DNA from: CAWBLP01 sp963789495
GTDB taxonomy: Bacteria > Pseudomonadota > Alphaproteobacteria > Acetobacterales > Acetobacteraceae
Length of the DNA: 29,882 bases
Direction: 5' to 3'
NCBI GenBank assembly: GCA_963789495.1
Contig: CAWBLP010000035.1
Location: 1 to 29,882 of the forward strand
Position numbers and translations under genes: made by a program. How positions within the stretch are numbered: position 1 is the first letter of the stretch; the number at the start of each line of letters is the position of its first letter. Of the stretch, positions 8,963 to 17,492 are shown in pieces. The notes below the pieces were generated by a model. It saw only the letters and a program-made list of their open reading frames with translations. It ran no database searches and had not been told where the DNA came from.

Positions 8963-10327
8963 TCAGCTCGGCTGTCGTTGCGTCAGTCGCAGCGTGCTGA
9001 GCACCGCGCCGGTGGCGGTGAAGGCCGCACCCACTGCCAGCGCCAGCGCGGCCCCCTGTGCCACGCCGGTGGTCAGGCCGAACATCACGGCGACGAGCGC
9101 ACTGCCGGTGGTCTGTCCCAGCAGGCGCGCGGTCGCCAGCATGCCGCTGCCGGCGCCGCTGCGTTCCCTGGGCGCGCTGCTGACCAGCAGGCGATTGTTG
9201 GGGGACTGAAAGAAACCGAAGCCGAGGCCGCACACTGCCATGCGCCAGGCGACGTCGGCATGGCCGGCATGGGGCGGCATGAACAGCATCAGCAGCATGC
9301 CCGCGGTCATGACCGCGAGCCCAAGCCCACCCAGCAGTCCGGCGGGGTAACGGTCCGACAGGCGGCCGGCGAGCGGGGCGATGAACACCACGATGGCAGG
9401 CCAGGGCGTCATCAACAGGCCGGTTTCGATCTGCGACATGCCCCCGACATACTGGAAGAAGAACGGCAGCGAAACATAGGCCAGGCTCTGCGCGGTGTAG
9501 GAGCAGATCGAGGTCGCAACGGACAGCGAGAACACCGGTCTGCGGAACAGGTCCACTGGCAGCACGGGCGCGGGCGAGCCGTGCTGGTGCTTGAGGAAGA
9601 CGAACCCAATCAGCACCGCCGCGATGATTTCCGGCAGCACGATATGCAGGTTGCCGCGCTGCCCGAGTCCGTCCACACCGGTGATCAGCAGGCCCAGCGT
9701 GGCGGCATTCAGCGCGGCGCCCAGCAGGTCGAAGCGATGTCCGGCACGCGGCGTGTTCGGCAGGACGCGCAGGGCCAGCACCAGGGCGACCGCACCCAGC
9801 GGAACATTGATCGCGAACAGCCAGTGCCACGATCCGACGGCGAGGATCGCCGCGGCAATGGTCGGGCCGGTTGCCGATGATGTCGCGACGATGAAGGCGT
9901 TGAAGCCAAGACCGCGGCCCAGCATGGAGCGTGGGAAGATAAAGCGCACGAGTGCGCTGTTGACGCTCATGATGCCGGCGCCGCCGAGACCTTGCAGCAG
10001 TCGTGCGGCGACCAGCATGGGCAATGAGGTCGACAAGGCGCAGGCGAGCGACGCGAGGGTGAACACCGCCAGGCCGACCGAATAGACCCGCCGGTAGCCG
10101 ACGATGTCGCCCAGCGACGCGAGCGGCAGCAATGAAACGGTCACGGCAAGCTGGTAGGCGTTCACCACCCAGACGGAGCCGGCGGGTGTGATCTGTAGTT
10201 CCTGGGCGATGGTGGGAAGGGCGATGTTGGCGATGGCGCTGTCCAGTACCGCCATGGCGACGGCGATTGCCATGGTTGCCATCGCCCGCATGCGCAATGC
10301 GGGCGGCAGGCCGTCGGTTTCATCCAT
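8963..10327 (-). CDS. MFS transporter, DHA2 (EmrB/QacA-like) family
   Basis: This intact 454-residue integral membrane protein has about 14 predicted hydrophobic segments, the DHA2 pattern. Signature stretches are IANIALPTIAQEL in the first helix, WVVNAYQLAVTVSLLPLASLGD, and GLGGAGIMSVNSALVRFIFP. Family members use the proton gradient to export drugs, dyes, bile salts or metabolites. It is first of three co-directional genes (two MFS, then hpnK) with essentially no spacing, so the three are probably one transcript. The start at 10327 lies 86 bp from the divergent thioesterase gene, which leaves room for back-to-back promoters. No periplasmic adaptor gene (EmrA type) is adjacent. Confidence 0.9.
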   Translation of the reverse strand: MDETDGLPPALRMRAMATMAIAVAMAVLDSAIANIALPTIAQELQITPAGSVWVVNAYQLAVTVSLLPLASLGDIVGYRRVYSVGLAVFTLASLACALSTSLPMLVAARLLQGLGGAGIMSVNSALVRFIFPRSMLGRGLGFNAFIVATSSATGPTIAAAILAVGSWHWLFAINVPLGAVALVLALRVLPNTPRAGHRFDLLGAALNAATLGLLITGVDGLGQRGNLHIVLPEIIAAVLIGFVFLKHQHGSPAPVLPVDLFRRPVFSLSVATSICSYTAQSLAYVSLPFFFQYVGGMSQIETGLLMTPWPAIVVFIAPLAGRLSDRYPAGLLGGLGLAVMTAGMLLMLFMPPHAGHADVAWRMAVCGLGFGFFQSPNNRLLVSSAPRERSGAGSGMLATARLLGQTTGSALVAVMFGLTTGVAQGAALALAVGAAFTATGAVLSTLRLTQRQPS

Positions 10328-10413
10328 ATAATTCGATCCGAAACTTCATCTGTCCTCGGGCCTCATGCGATGCGGCTTGACCGCGCAGCGCGGTATCAAC
10401 AAGGTGCCGCGTC

Positions 10414-10893
10414 ATGGCAAGCAATCGGTTCGTCGTCGAGCATGAGGACGTGGTGCGCCCGGAGTGGATTGATTCCAACGGGCACATGAATCTCGCTTAT
10501 TACGTGGTGGTGTTCGATGCCGCCACCGACCGGCTATACAATGTGCTGGGTATCGGCAATGCCTATCGCGAGGCGACGGGCAATTCCTGTTTCACCGCCG
10601 AGACGCACACTTTGTATGAGCGCGAGGTGCGGCTGGGCGAACGGGTTCGCGTGATCACCTGGCTGCTGGGTGTGGATGCGAAGCGACTGCACTATTTTCA
10701 TGAAATGTTCCATGTCGAAAGCGGTGTGCGGGCGGCGGCGCAGGAATTGATGGCGCTGCATATCGACATGGGCGTGCGCCGCGTGGCGCCGTTCCCGGCG
10801 GATCGACTGGACAGCCTGCGCGCCGCGGTGCGCGCGCATGCGCCGGCGGAACCTCCGAAAGGCGCCGGACGGAGCATCGCGCTACCGGGCTGA
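10414..10893 (+). CDS. Hotdog-fold (4HBT) acyl-CoA thioesterase
   Basis: The 159-residue cytoplasmic protein is full length for single-domain 4HBT thioesterases. The family signature is at residues 20-29 (DSNGHMNLAY), where the aspartate and histidine region forms the active site. The continuation VVVFDAATDRLYNVLGIG and the extended C terminus resemble thioesterases found in L-carnitine/betaine degradation loci (betainyl-CoA thioesterase type). That substrate is only a suggestion, because no carnitine dehydrogenase gene is present. The ATG at 10414 has a weak purine-rich site (AAGGTG) about 10 bases upstream. The gene diverges from the MFS operon and converges on the lyase gene, with two hairpins in the gap. 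Confidence 0.85.
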   Translation: MASNRFVVEHEDVVRPEWIDSNGHMNLAYYVVVFDAATDRLYNVLGIGNAYREATGNSCFTAETHTLYEREVRLGERVRVITWLLGVDAKRLHYFHEMFHVESGVRAAAQELMALHIDMGVRRVAPFPADRLDSLRAAVRAHAPAEPPKGAGRSIALPG

Positions 10894-10901
10894 CCGGGCA
10901 G

Positions 10902-10954
10902 GGCGCGTGGGACTCCGCCCGCGCGCCATGTGTCGTTTTGCAGGATCCGAAACG
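10902..10954. terminator. Two small hairpins between convergent genes
   Basis: A GC stem (10902-10907 with 10922-10927) is followed by a second stem CGTTT/AAACG (10934-10938 with 10950-10954). They fill the 70-bp gap between the stops of the thioesterase and the lyase. The T-rich and A-rich second stem could act as a weak terminator on either strand. This is inferred from structure and position. Confidence 0.4.
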
Positions 10955-10963
10955 AAGCCCGCT

Positions 10964-11821
10964 TCAGCTCAGGAAGCGTTCGGTCCAGCTTTTGTAGTCA
11001 CCCTCGCGGGTGACGCGCGCCATCATCTCGGCGGATGCGACGCCTTGCAGGTCGGCCGGCTTCGTACCCTCGCGCAACGCCTTCAACGTGTCATACGTCG
11101 CCTTCACCGCGGCCGAGAACGGCTGGTGTCCTTGCAACGCGATGCGCACATTGCGGCTGGCGAGATAGGCACGGTCCTGCAATTCGCGCCCGCCACCACC
11201 CAGCATCAGCGGAACGTTCACCGCCGCCGCGATCGCATCCAGTTGCTCGCGGGTCATGCCGCCGGCGAAGAACAGCGCGTCCACACCGGCGTCGGCATAG
11301 GCTTTGGCGCGCCGAATGGCGTCCTCGGTGCCGGAGATCGCGGTTGCGCTGGTGCGGCCGATGATGGTCAGCGACGGATCCTCACGCGCGGCCAGGGCTG
11401 CGCGCATCTTGCCAACGCCTTCCTCGATCGAGATCAGGCCTGGCTTGGTCTCGCCGAATTCGCGCGGCAGCCTGGTGTCCTCGATGGTCAGCGCGGCGAC
11501 GCCGGCGGTTTCCAGTTCCTGCACCGTGCGCATCACGTTCAGCGCATTGCCATAACCATGATCGGCATCGACCATCACCGGCATCTTGCAGCCGCGATTG
11601 ATGCGATACACCTGCTGGGCGAATTCCGTCAGCGTCAGTACGATGAGGTCGGGCGCGCCGAGCACGGTGAAGGAGCCGATGGAGCCGGCGAACATGCCGA
11701 CTTCGAAGCCAAGTTCCTCGGCGATGCGGCCGGAGATCGGGTCGAACACCGATCCGGGATGAATGCATTCCGTGCCGGCCAGCAAGGCCCGGTAGCGTTG
11801 GCGGCGATCGGTCCAGTTCAT
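10964..11821 (-). CDS. Oxaloacetate decarboxylase-like protein (isocitrate lyase/PEP mutase superfamily)
   Basis: The 285-residue protein matches the PA4872-type oxaloacetate decarboxylase branch of the PEP mutase/isocitrate lyase superfamily in length and motifs. GSVFDPISGRIAEELGF near 23-39, the Mg-binding VDADHGYGNALN at 84-95, TIEDTRLPREFGE at 112-124 and the conserved His in QGHQPF near 232 are visible. The reaction expected for that branch is oxaloacetate to pyruvate plus CO2. Related enzymes split methylisocitrate or other 2-hydroxyacids, so the substrate is moderately sure only. The EDK loop of true PEP mutase is absent. It lies 12 bp after the nucleoside transporter stop, and both follow the ThDP enzyme gene on the same strand, suggesting one operon. 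Confidence 0.85.
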   Translation of the reverse strand: MNWTDRRQRYRALLAGTECIHPGSVFDPISGRIAEELGFEVGMFAGSIGSFTVLGAPDLIVLTLTEFAQQVYRINRGCKMPVMVDADHGYGNALNVMRTVQELETAGVAALTIEDTRLPREFGETKPGLISIEEGVGKMRAALAAREDPSLTIIGRTSATAISGTEDAIRRAKAYADAGVDALFFAGGMTREQLDAIAAAVNVPLMLGGGGRELQDRAYLASRNVRIALQGHQPFSAAVKATYDTLKALREGTKPADLQGVASAEMMARVTREGDYKSWTERFLS

Positions 11822-11833
11822 GGTGCGTTTCCT

Positions 11834-13079
11834 CTATGTCAGCATACCGGCGACGGCGCCGCTCATGCAGGTGGCCAGCGTGCCGCTGAGGATCGAGCGC
11901 AGGCCCAGCGCGACGACCTCGTGCCGCCGTTCCGGCACCATCGCGCCCAATCCGCCGATCATGATGCCAAGACTGCCGAAATTGGCAAAACCGCACAGCG
12001 CATAGGTCAGGATCAGACGCGTGTGCTGTGTCAAGGTTTCAGGCGGCAGCAGGGACAGATGCAGATAGGCGACGAACTCGTTCAGCACCGTCTTGGTTGC
12101 CATCAGCGATGCGGCGGCAGCGGTTTCCGGCCAGGGCACACCGATCAGCCACATCACCGGGCGGAACGGCAGGGCGAAGATGCGCTGCAGGGTGATCGGG
12201 GCATCGCCCCAGGCCGGCAGCAGCGCGAGCGTGGCGTTGAGCAGCGCAACGGCGGCGACCGCCACCAGCAGCACCGCAATGATTCCGGCCAGGATGGGGA
12301 TCGCATCCAAGGTGCCCTTCACCAGTGCGTCCAGTGAGGAGAGCGGCGGATCGCGCAGGACCAGACGTGATTCCTCGGCCGGTTCGGCTGCGCCGAACGG
12401 CACCATCAGCGCGGCGACCGCCAGGCCGGCGGGCGTGCTGATCACCGAGGCGATCAGGATATTGCCCAATGCGTTCGGCACCAGCGGCGAGAGGAAGCCG
12501 GCGTAGATCACCATCACCGTGCCGGCGACCCCGGCCATGCCGCAGGTCATCAGCGCGAATAATTCGCCGCGTTGCATGCGCGTGAGGTAGGGACGGATCA
12601 GCAGCGGCGCCTCGATCATGCCGACGAATACGTGCACCGCCGCGCCCAGTGCCAGTGCGCCGCCGATCCCCATGACACGACGCAACAGCCAGGCGAACGC
12701 CGCGGTGATGCGTTGCAGGACTGCCCCAGTAGAACAGCAGCGAGGCAAGGGCGCTGATCGTCAGCACCAGCGGCAGGGCCTGCAATGCGAGGATGAAGCT
12801 GGCGCCTGGATGGGTTTCGGTGAAGGGCAATGGCGGGCCGGCCAGGTAGCCGAACACGAACACGCTGCCGGCCTGGGTCGCGGTCTGCAACGCGTTCGCC
12901 CCATCGTTGAGCACGAAAATGGCGCGCGTGGTCAGTGGCAGGTCCAGCAGCAGCATTGCGAGCAGAAGCTGCAGCGCGACGCCGGCGATGACCGGGCGCC
13001 ACTGGATGCGGCGCCGGTCTTCACTGATCAGCCAGGCAATGGCGAGCAGGGCAAGGAGGCCGGTGACGCCATGAATCAT
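11834..13079 (-). CDS. NupC-type concentrative nucleoside transporter (one frameshift)
   Basis: This inner-membrane CNT-family symporter takes up nucleosides with H+ or Na+. The diagnostic stretch is GMIEAPLLIRPYLTRMQRGELFALMTCGMA, followed by AGTVMVIYAGFL and the late ATKTVLNEFVAY and CGFANFGSLGIMIGG motifs that line the binding site. The frame breaks once: an extra base near 12722, in the tract encoding LLFYWG, shifts the N-terminal third relative to the rest. Removing it yields 414 residues, the usual length. An alternative reading is two broken halves of a dead gene, but a single indel with all motifs kept argues for sequence error. It lies between the ThDP enzyme and the lyase genes. Confidence 0.85.
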
Positions 13080-13140
13080 CGACGTGACGTCGATGCGTGG
13101 TCCGACGACATCCCGCCATGCCGCATCACGATGCGGCCGG

Positions 13141-14796
13141 TCACCCTGCCCGCTGATTGAACGGATAGTAGGGCGGGAACTCGCCGACCGCGTTCATGTC
13201 CACTTCCACCAGCGTCAGGCCGTTCACTGCCAGGGCTTGCGCCACCGTGCTGCCAAACGCATCGGCGCGATCCACCTTGAAGAACGGGATGTCCGACAAT
13301 GCCGCCAGCTTGCCGAGATCCGGCCCTTGCAGATCGGCGAAGAACCGGCGCCCCTGCTGCGTCGCGTCCTGGATGCGCTTGATCACGCCATAGCCGCGAT
13401 CGTTCATCACGATCACCGTCAGGTCGAGCTTTTCCTGCACCGCCGTCCACAGTTCGCCGACATTCAGGAAGAACCCGCCGTCGCCGGTCATCACCACGGT
13501 CTTGCGCCCGCCGGCCGCTGCCGCGGCGCCGATGCCAAGCTGCAACCCCTGACCGATTCCGGCGCCGACCGGATAGACATTCTGCTGCGGGTTGTAGATC
13601 GGAAAGACGCGGTTTCCCCAGGTCGTGTTGCTCTGGGTGACGTCGCGCACCCAGATGGCATCCTTCGGCATCACATGGCGCAGTTGTTCGGCGAAGGTGC
13701 TGTAGACACCCAGCGTTCCCAGGAACTCCTTCTGCGCGGCCTGCTTCAACGCGCGGAATTCATCCTGGTAGCCGGGCTGCGGCTTCAACCGGCCCTCGAT
13801 ACGCGTAACCAGGCTTTCCAGCGTTGCCTTGGCGTCACCGCAGACGAAGTAGCTGCTGCGATAGGTGCGGCCGTTTGCCGCGGGATCGCCGTCGATCTGA
13901 ATGATGTTGGCCGGCAGCTTCACGGTGAAGTCGTTGGTTTCGTGGCCGCGCAACCGGCAGCCGACCACCAGCATCAGGTCTACATTCCGGTAGAACTCCT
14001 GGATCATCGGCATGCCGTTGCCGGTCAGGCCGCCGAGGTTGAGCGGATGATCCTCCGGCACCGTGCCGCGGCCGTTGAAGCTGCTGACCATGCCGAAGCC
14101 GAGGTCCAGCAGCTTTGCCGCGGCGGCACCGGCCTGTTTCGCGCCGTTGCCAAGCCACAGCATCGGCCGCTTCGCTGTGGCGACGCGCGCTGCCAGCTCG
14201 TCAAGTTCCGTGTCGGTCGGCTTGCGCGGCATCGGCAACGGCAGCACGAAATTGTCCAGTATCGCCGGCCGCTCGATCTTCTCGCGTTGCAGGTCGATCG
14301 GCACCTCGACACTCACCGGACCGGTCGGTGCGCTCAACGCGTCCACCGCGGCGCGGGTCAATACGCCGATCGCCTGCTGCGCGGACCGCACACGATAGGC
14401 GGATTTCGACACCGCTCGCAGCATGCCCAACTGGTCGTACGGGTCGTGCACCGTGCCCAGCTCGCGGTCGACATGCCTGGTGGAGGTCTGGCCGGTGATG
14501 TGCAGCACGGGTGAGCCGGCGAAGCGCGCCTCGATCAACCCGCCCACCGCGTTCGCCGCACCCGGTCCGGTGGAGGAAAAGATCACGCCCAGCCCGTTGC
14601 TGACCCGCGCGTATCCGTCCGCCATATGCGCGCCGCCCAACTCGCCGCGCGCCATCATGAAGCGAATGGTGTTACGCCGGCCGATCGCGTCCAGCATCGG
14701 AATGTTGTGCACCGAGGCGATGCCGAAAGCGGTGGTGACACCACACGCGGACAGGAATTCGGCGACCAGATCGCCAACAGTGTAGTCGCTCGCCAT
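13141..14796 (-). CDS. Thiamine diphosphate-dependent enzyme (acetolactate synthase-like)
   Basis: The 551-residue protein has the three ThDP-enzyme domains. The N-terminal pyrimidine-binding domain carries the activating glutamate in ARGELGGAHMADGYAR (E52), and the C-terminal domain has the GDGG...ND motif at 438-466. The first loop reads GIASVHNIPMLDAI in place of the GxPG loop of acetolactate synthase or benzoylformate decarboxylase, so it is an outlier whose keto-acid substrate cannot be named. No FAD/regulatory small subunit gene is adjacent. The ATG at 14796 has GGGAG upstream. It is the first gene of a probable operon with nupC (61 bp) and the lyase, and diverges from a family-5 binding protein over 118 bp. 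Confidence 0.87.
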   Translation of the reverse strand: MASDYTVGDLVAEFLSACGVTTAFGIASVHNIPMLDAIGRRNTIRFMMARGELGGAHMADGYARVSNGLGVIFSSTGPGAANAVGGLIEARFAGSPVLHITGQTSTRHVDRELGTVHDPYDQLGMLRAVSKSAYRVRSAQQAIGVLTRAAVDALSAPTGPVSVEVPIDLQREKIERPAILDNFVLPLPMPRKPTDTELDELAARVATAKRPMLWLGNGAKQAGAAAAKLLDLGFGMVSSFNGRGTVPEDHPLNLGGLTGNGMPMIQEFYRNVDLMLVVGCRLRGHETNDFTVKLPANIIQIDGDPAANGRTYRSSYFVCGDAKATLESLVTRIEGRLKPQPGYQDEFRALKQAAQKEFLGTLGVYSTFAEQLRHVMPKDAIWVRDVTQSNTTWGNRVFPIYNPQQNVYPVGAGIGQGLQLGIGAAAAAGGRKTVVMTGDGGFFLNVGELWTAVQEKLDLTVIVMNDRGYGVIKRIQDATQQGRRFFADLQGPDLGKLAALSDIPFFKVDRADAFGSTVAQALAVNGLTLVEVDMNAVGEFPPYYPFNQRAG

Positions 14797-14914
14797 GCCC
14801 AGACACTCCCAATTCTCGACAAGAGGCTGAAGCAGCGTCTTTCACCCGTCAACACGGTTGCGAGCGGAACCCTGGCGCGGCATGGTCACGGTAACAAACA
14901 GGGAGTTGGGACAC

Positions 14915-16501
14915 ATGAAGCGCCGGTCACTGCTGCAACTCGGTGGAGCGGCGGCAGCCGCAAGCGCATTGCCGCGCGTTGCCATCGCACAGTCCTCCGC
15001 TGAGACTACGCTGAAATTTGTGCCGCAGGCGAACCTCACTTCGCTGGATCCGATCTGGACCACGGCGTCGGTGACAGAAAACCATGCCTATGCCGTCTAT
15101 GACACTTTGTTCGCGGTGAACTCCAAGCTGGAGCCGAAGCCGCAGATGGCCGAGGGCTACACCAAGTCGGATGATGGCCGCACTTATTTGATCAAGCTGC
15201 GTGAGGGGCTGAAATTCCACGACGGCGAACCGGTGCGCGCGCAGGATTGCGCCCCCAGCCTGGCGCGCTGGTCGGTGCGGGACACGCTGGGCCAGACGCT
15301 TGCGAAGTTCGTCGACAGCTGGGGCGTGCAGGACGATCGTACCATCAAAATCGTGCTGAAGGCGCCATTCCCGCTGCTGATCGACGCTCTCGCGAAGCCG
15401 GCGGCGAACGAGCCATTCATCATGCCGGAGCGCATGGCGAAGACCGACCCGATGCAGCAGATGAAGGAGACGGTGGGCTCCGGGCCATTCCGCTTCCTGC
15501 CGAAGGAGTTCGTACCCGGTAGCAGCGCGGCCTACGAAAAATTCGACGGCTACGTGCCGCGGCAGGAACCGGCCGACTGGGCCTCCGGCGGCAAGGTGGC
15601 GCATTTCAAGCGGGTCGAATGGAAGATCATTCCGGATTCCGCGACGGCATCCGCGGCGCTGCAATCCGGCGAGGTGGATTGGTGGGAACAGGTGCAGGCC
15701 GACCTGGTGCCGCTGCTTCAGCGCAACAAGGACCTGAAGATGGGGCCGGCGAATCCCACCGGCTATCTTGGCGTCATGCGGTTCAACCATTTGAACCCGC
15801 CGTTCAACGACGTGCGCGTCCGGCGCGCGGTGCAGATGGCGGTGAACCAGGACGACTACATGCGCGCGGTCACCGGCAATGACCCCAGCGCGTATCGCAT
15901 GTGCAAGGCGCTGTTCCCGTGCGGCACGCCGTTCGGTACCGAGATCGGCGCGCCGGAGATGAAGGGCGATCTGAACGCCGCGCGGCGGATGCTCAAGGAA
16001 GCCGGCTATGCCGGGCAGAAGGTGGTCATCATCAACCCCACCGATTTCCCCAGCATCGGTCCGTTCGGCTATGTCACCTACGACCTGCTCAAGAAACTCG
16101 GCATGAATGCCGAGTTGCAGGATACCGATTGGGGCACGGTGGTGCAGCGCCGCGCCAACCGCAAGCCGGTGGAGGAGGGCGGGTGGTCGATCTTCCATAC
16201 CTGGTGGCCGAGCAATTCGATTCTGAATCCGGCGCTGAGTGCGATCCTGCGGGGGCAGGGCGAAAAGGGCTGGTTCGGCTGGTTCAAGGACGACAAGATC
16301 GAGGAACTGACAGCGGAGTTCCTGTCGGCGCCGAACAATGAGGCGCGGCTGAAACTGACCGACGCAATCCAGCAGGAAGCGTTCAGCCAGGTGCCGACGG
16401 TGCCGCTGGGCCTGTTCTATATCCGCACCTCCTATCGCGCGGACCTGCAGGACATGCTGGTGAGCCAGGCGCCGTTCTTCTGGAATGTAAAACGCGCGTA
16501 A
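14915..16501 (+). CDS. ABC transporter substrate-binding protein, family 5 (paralogue of 1331-2923)
   Basis: The 528-residue periplasmic binding protein has a twin-arginine leader (KRRSLLQLGG...AIAQS). The ATG at 14915 follows GGGAG at 14901-14905. In-frame upstream starts lack a signal and were rejected. The mature start VPQANLTSLDPIWTT, then PKPQMAEGYT and SGPFRFLPKEF, closely parallels the gene at 1331. The two are clearly duplicates that have diverged, likely with different ligands. No transporter membrane or ATPase genes are adjacent. Downstream, 77 bp away and co-directional, is the PhyH-type dioxygenase gene, so uptake and oxidation of one compound is conceivable but unproven. Confidence 0.9.
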   Translation: MKRRSLLQLGGAAAAASALPRVAIAQSSAETTLKFVPQANLTSLDPIWTTASVTENHAYAVYDTLFAVNSKLEPKPQMAEGYTKSDDGRTYLIKLREGLKFHDGEPVRAQDCAPSLARWSVRDTLGQTLAKFVDSWGVQDDRTIKIVLKAPFPLLIDALAKPAANEPFIMPERMAKTDPMQQMKETVGSGPFRFLPKEFVPGSSAAYEKFDGYVPRQEPADWASGGKVAHFKRVEWKIIPDSATASAALQSGEVDWWEQVQADLVPLLQRNKDLKMGPANPTGYLGVMRFNHLNPPFNDVRVRRAVQMAVNQDDYMRAVTGNDPSAYRMCKALFPCGTPFGTEIGAPEMKGDLNAARRMLKEAGYAGQKVVIINPTDFPSIGPFGYVTYDLLKKLGMNAELQDTDWGTVVQRRANRKPVEEGGWSIFHTWWPSNSILNPALSAILRGQGEKGWFGWFKDDKIEELTAEFLSAPNNEARLKLTDAIQQEAFSQVPTVPLGLFYIRTSYRADLQDMLVSQAPFFWNVKRA

Positions 16502-16578
16502 CAAGAACGCCCGGAAGCCGGCCTCCTCCCGCTGCAGGGGGATGCCGGGTATCCGGTGTCACGTCCGAGGAAACGATC

Positions 16579-17463
16579 ATGAATGACGCCGTTTCTGTTC
16601 ATGCGCCGTTTGCGTTGCCGAATGACGCGCTCGCGCAGTACCGCCGTGACGGATGGGTCCTGGCGCGCGGCGTGCTCGGGCCGCGTTCAGTCGAGGCCTG
16701 CAGGCAGGCGCTTTCTGACCTGGCGAGCGGCCGCATCGCGGCAGGCGAGACGGTGTTGATGTATGAGTCCGGCCACGACCCGGCCGCGCTGGCACCGGAC
16801 GAACGCGAACACGCCATCCGCAAATACATGGACTTCGTCGAGGCCGCCCCGGCGCTGAAAATGGCAGCCATGAACCGGCGCCTGCACACGCTGCTCGACC
16901 AGTTGCTCGGCGTTGGCCGCGTGCTGTTCCAGGAAATGGCGCTGGTGAAGCCGCCGCGCATCGGCTCGGAAAAGCCATGGCACCAGGACGCGTCGTATTT
17001 CCGTGTCACCGATCCTGGCCTGATCGCCGGCGTGTGGATCGCGCTCGATCCGGCACTGAGGGCGAATGGCTGCATGGAGCTGATTCCGGGCTCGCATCTG
17101 CTAGGCGCGGTGCCGCACCAGCACGAGAACGATTTCAACCGCTGTCGCATCCTGGATCAGCACGTGCAGCGCGACCAGCGCATTGCGATCGAGATGCAGC
17201 CGGGCGATGCGCTGATCTTCCACGCGCTGCTGCATCACTACACCGCGCCGAACACGTCAGACCTGCGCCGTCGCGCCTTGCAGTTCCACTACCACCAGAT
17301 TGGTGCGGTCTGGGCCGGCGTGGACGAGCATCGCAAGCTGTTTCATTTCGATGATGGCCGCTACGCCGGCTGCACGGTGCCGCATGAGCCGGCGCCGCCG
17401 AACGCCTATTGGTATCGTGGTGCACTGGCGCGTCCGGTGGTGCCGGCGGACCCGTACGACTGA
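16579..17463 (+). CDS. Phytanoyl-CoA dioxygenase (PhyH) family protein
   Basis: The 294-residue cytoplasmic protein is a predicted Fe(II)/2-oxoglutarate-dependent oxygenase. The metal triad is visible: His135 and Asp137 in KPWHQDASYF, and a distal histidine at about 220 in FHALLHHYTAPNTSD. An arginine cluster at 230-232 suits binding of 2-oxoglutarate. GCMELIPGSH near 165-173 is a strong family signature. Known relatives hydroxylate phytanoyl-CoA, ectoine, or small secondary metabolites; the substrate here is unknown. The ATG at 16579 has GAGG at 16567-16570. It follows the binding-protein gene and ends at a palindrome and a multi-hairpin repeat, beyond which valS converges on it. Confidence 0.88.
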   Translation: MNDAVSVHAPFALPNDALAQYRRDGWVLARGVLGPRSVEACRQALSDLASGRIAAGETVLMYESGHDPAALAPDEREHAIRKYMDFVEAAPALKMAAMNRRLHTLLDQLLGVGRVLFQEMALVKPPRIGSEKPWHQDASYFRVTDPGLIAGVWIALDPALRANGCMELIPGSHLLGAVPHQHENDFNRCRILDQHVQRDQRIAIEMQPGDALIFHALLHHYTAPNTSDLRRRALQFHYHQIGAVWAGVDEHRKLFHFDDGRYAGCTVPHEPAPPNAYWYRGALARPVVPADPYD

Positions 17464-17465
17464 CT

Positions 17466-17481
17466 GCCGCCGCGCGGCGGC
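17466..17481. terminator. Perfect 16-bp palindrome after the dioxygenase stop
   Basis: An uninterrupted GC-only palindrome begins 2 bp after the TGA. As RNA it would form a short tight stem. No T tract follows, so terminator function is inferred from position alone. Confidence 0.4.
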
Positions 17482-17492
17482 CTGGACGGATA

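Noticed and set aside
10838..12337. A 499-residue open frame on the plus strand.
   Set aside because: It lies opposite the lyase and nupC genes, is His/Arg/Gln-rich with no motif, and is typical of antisense frames in GC-rich coding DNA.
10964..14796. A phosphonate biosynthesis pair (PEP mutase plus phosphonopyruvate decarboxylase).
   Set aside because: The lyase has EDTRLPREFG where PEP mutase needs the EDK...NS loop, and the ThDP enzyme is longer than and unlike phosphonopyruvate decarboxylase. The pairing is only superficial.
14927..16504. A 525-residue open frame on the minus strand.
   Set aside because: It is the antisense shadow of the family-5 binding protein; composition is His/Arg-rich and no domain is visible.
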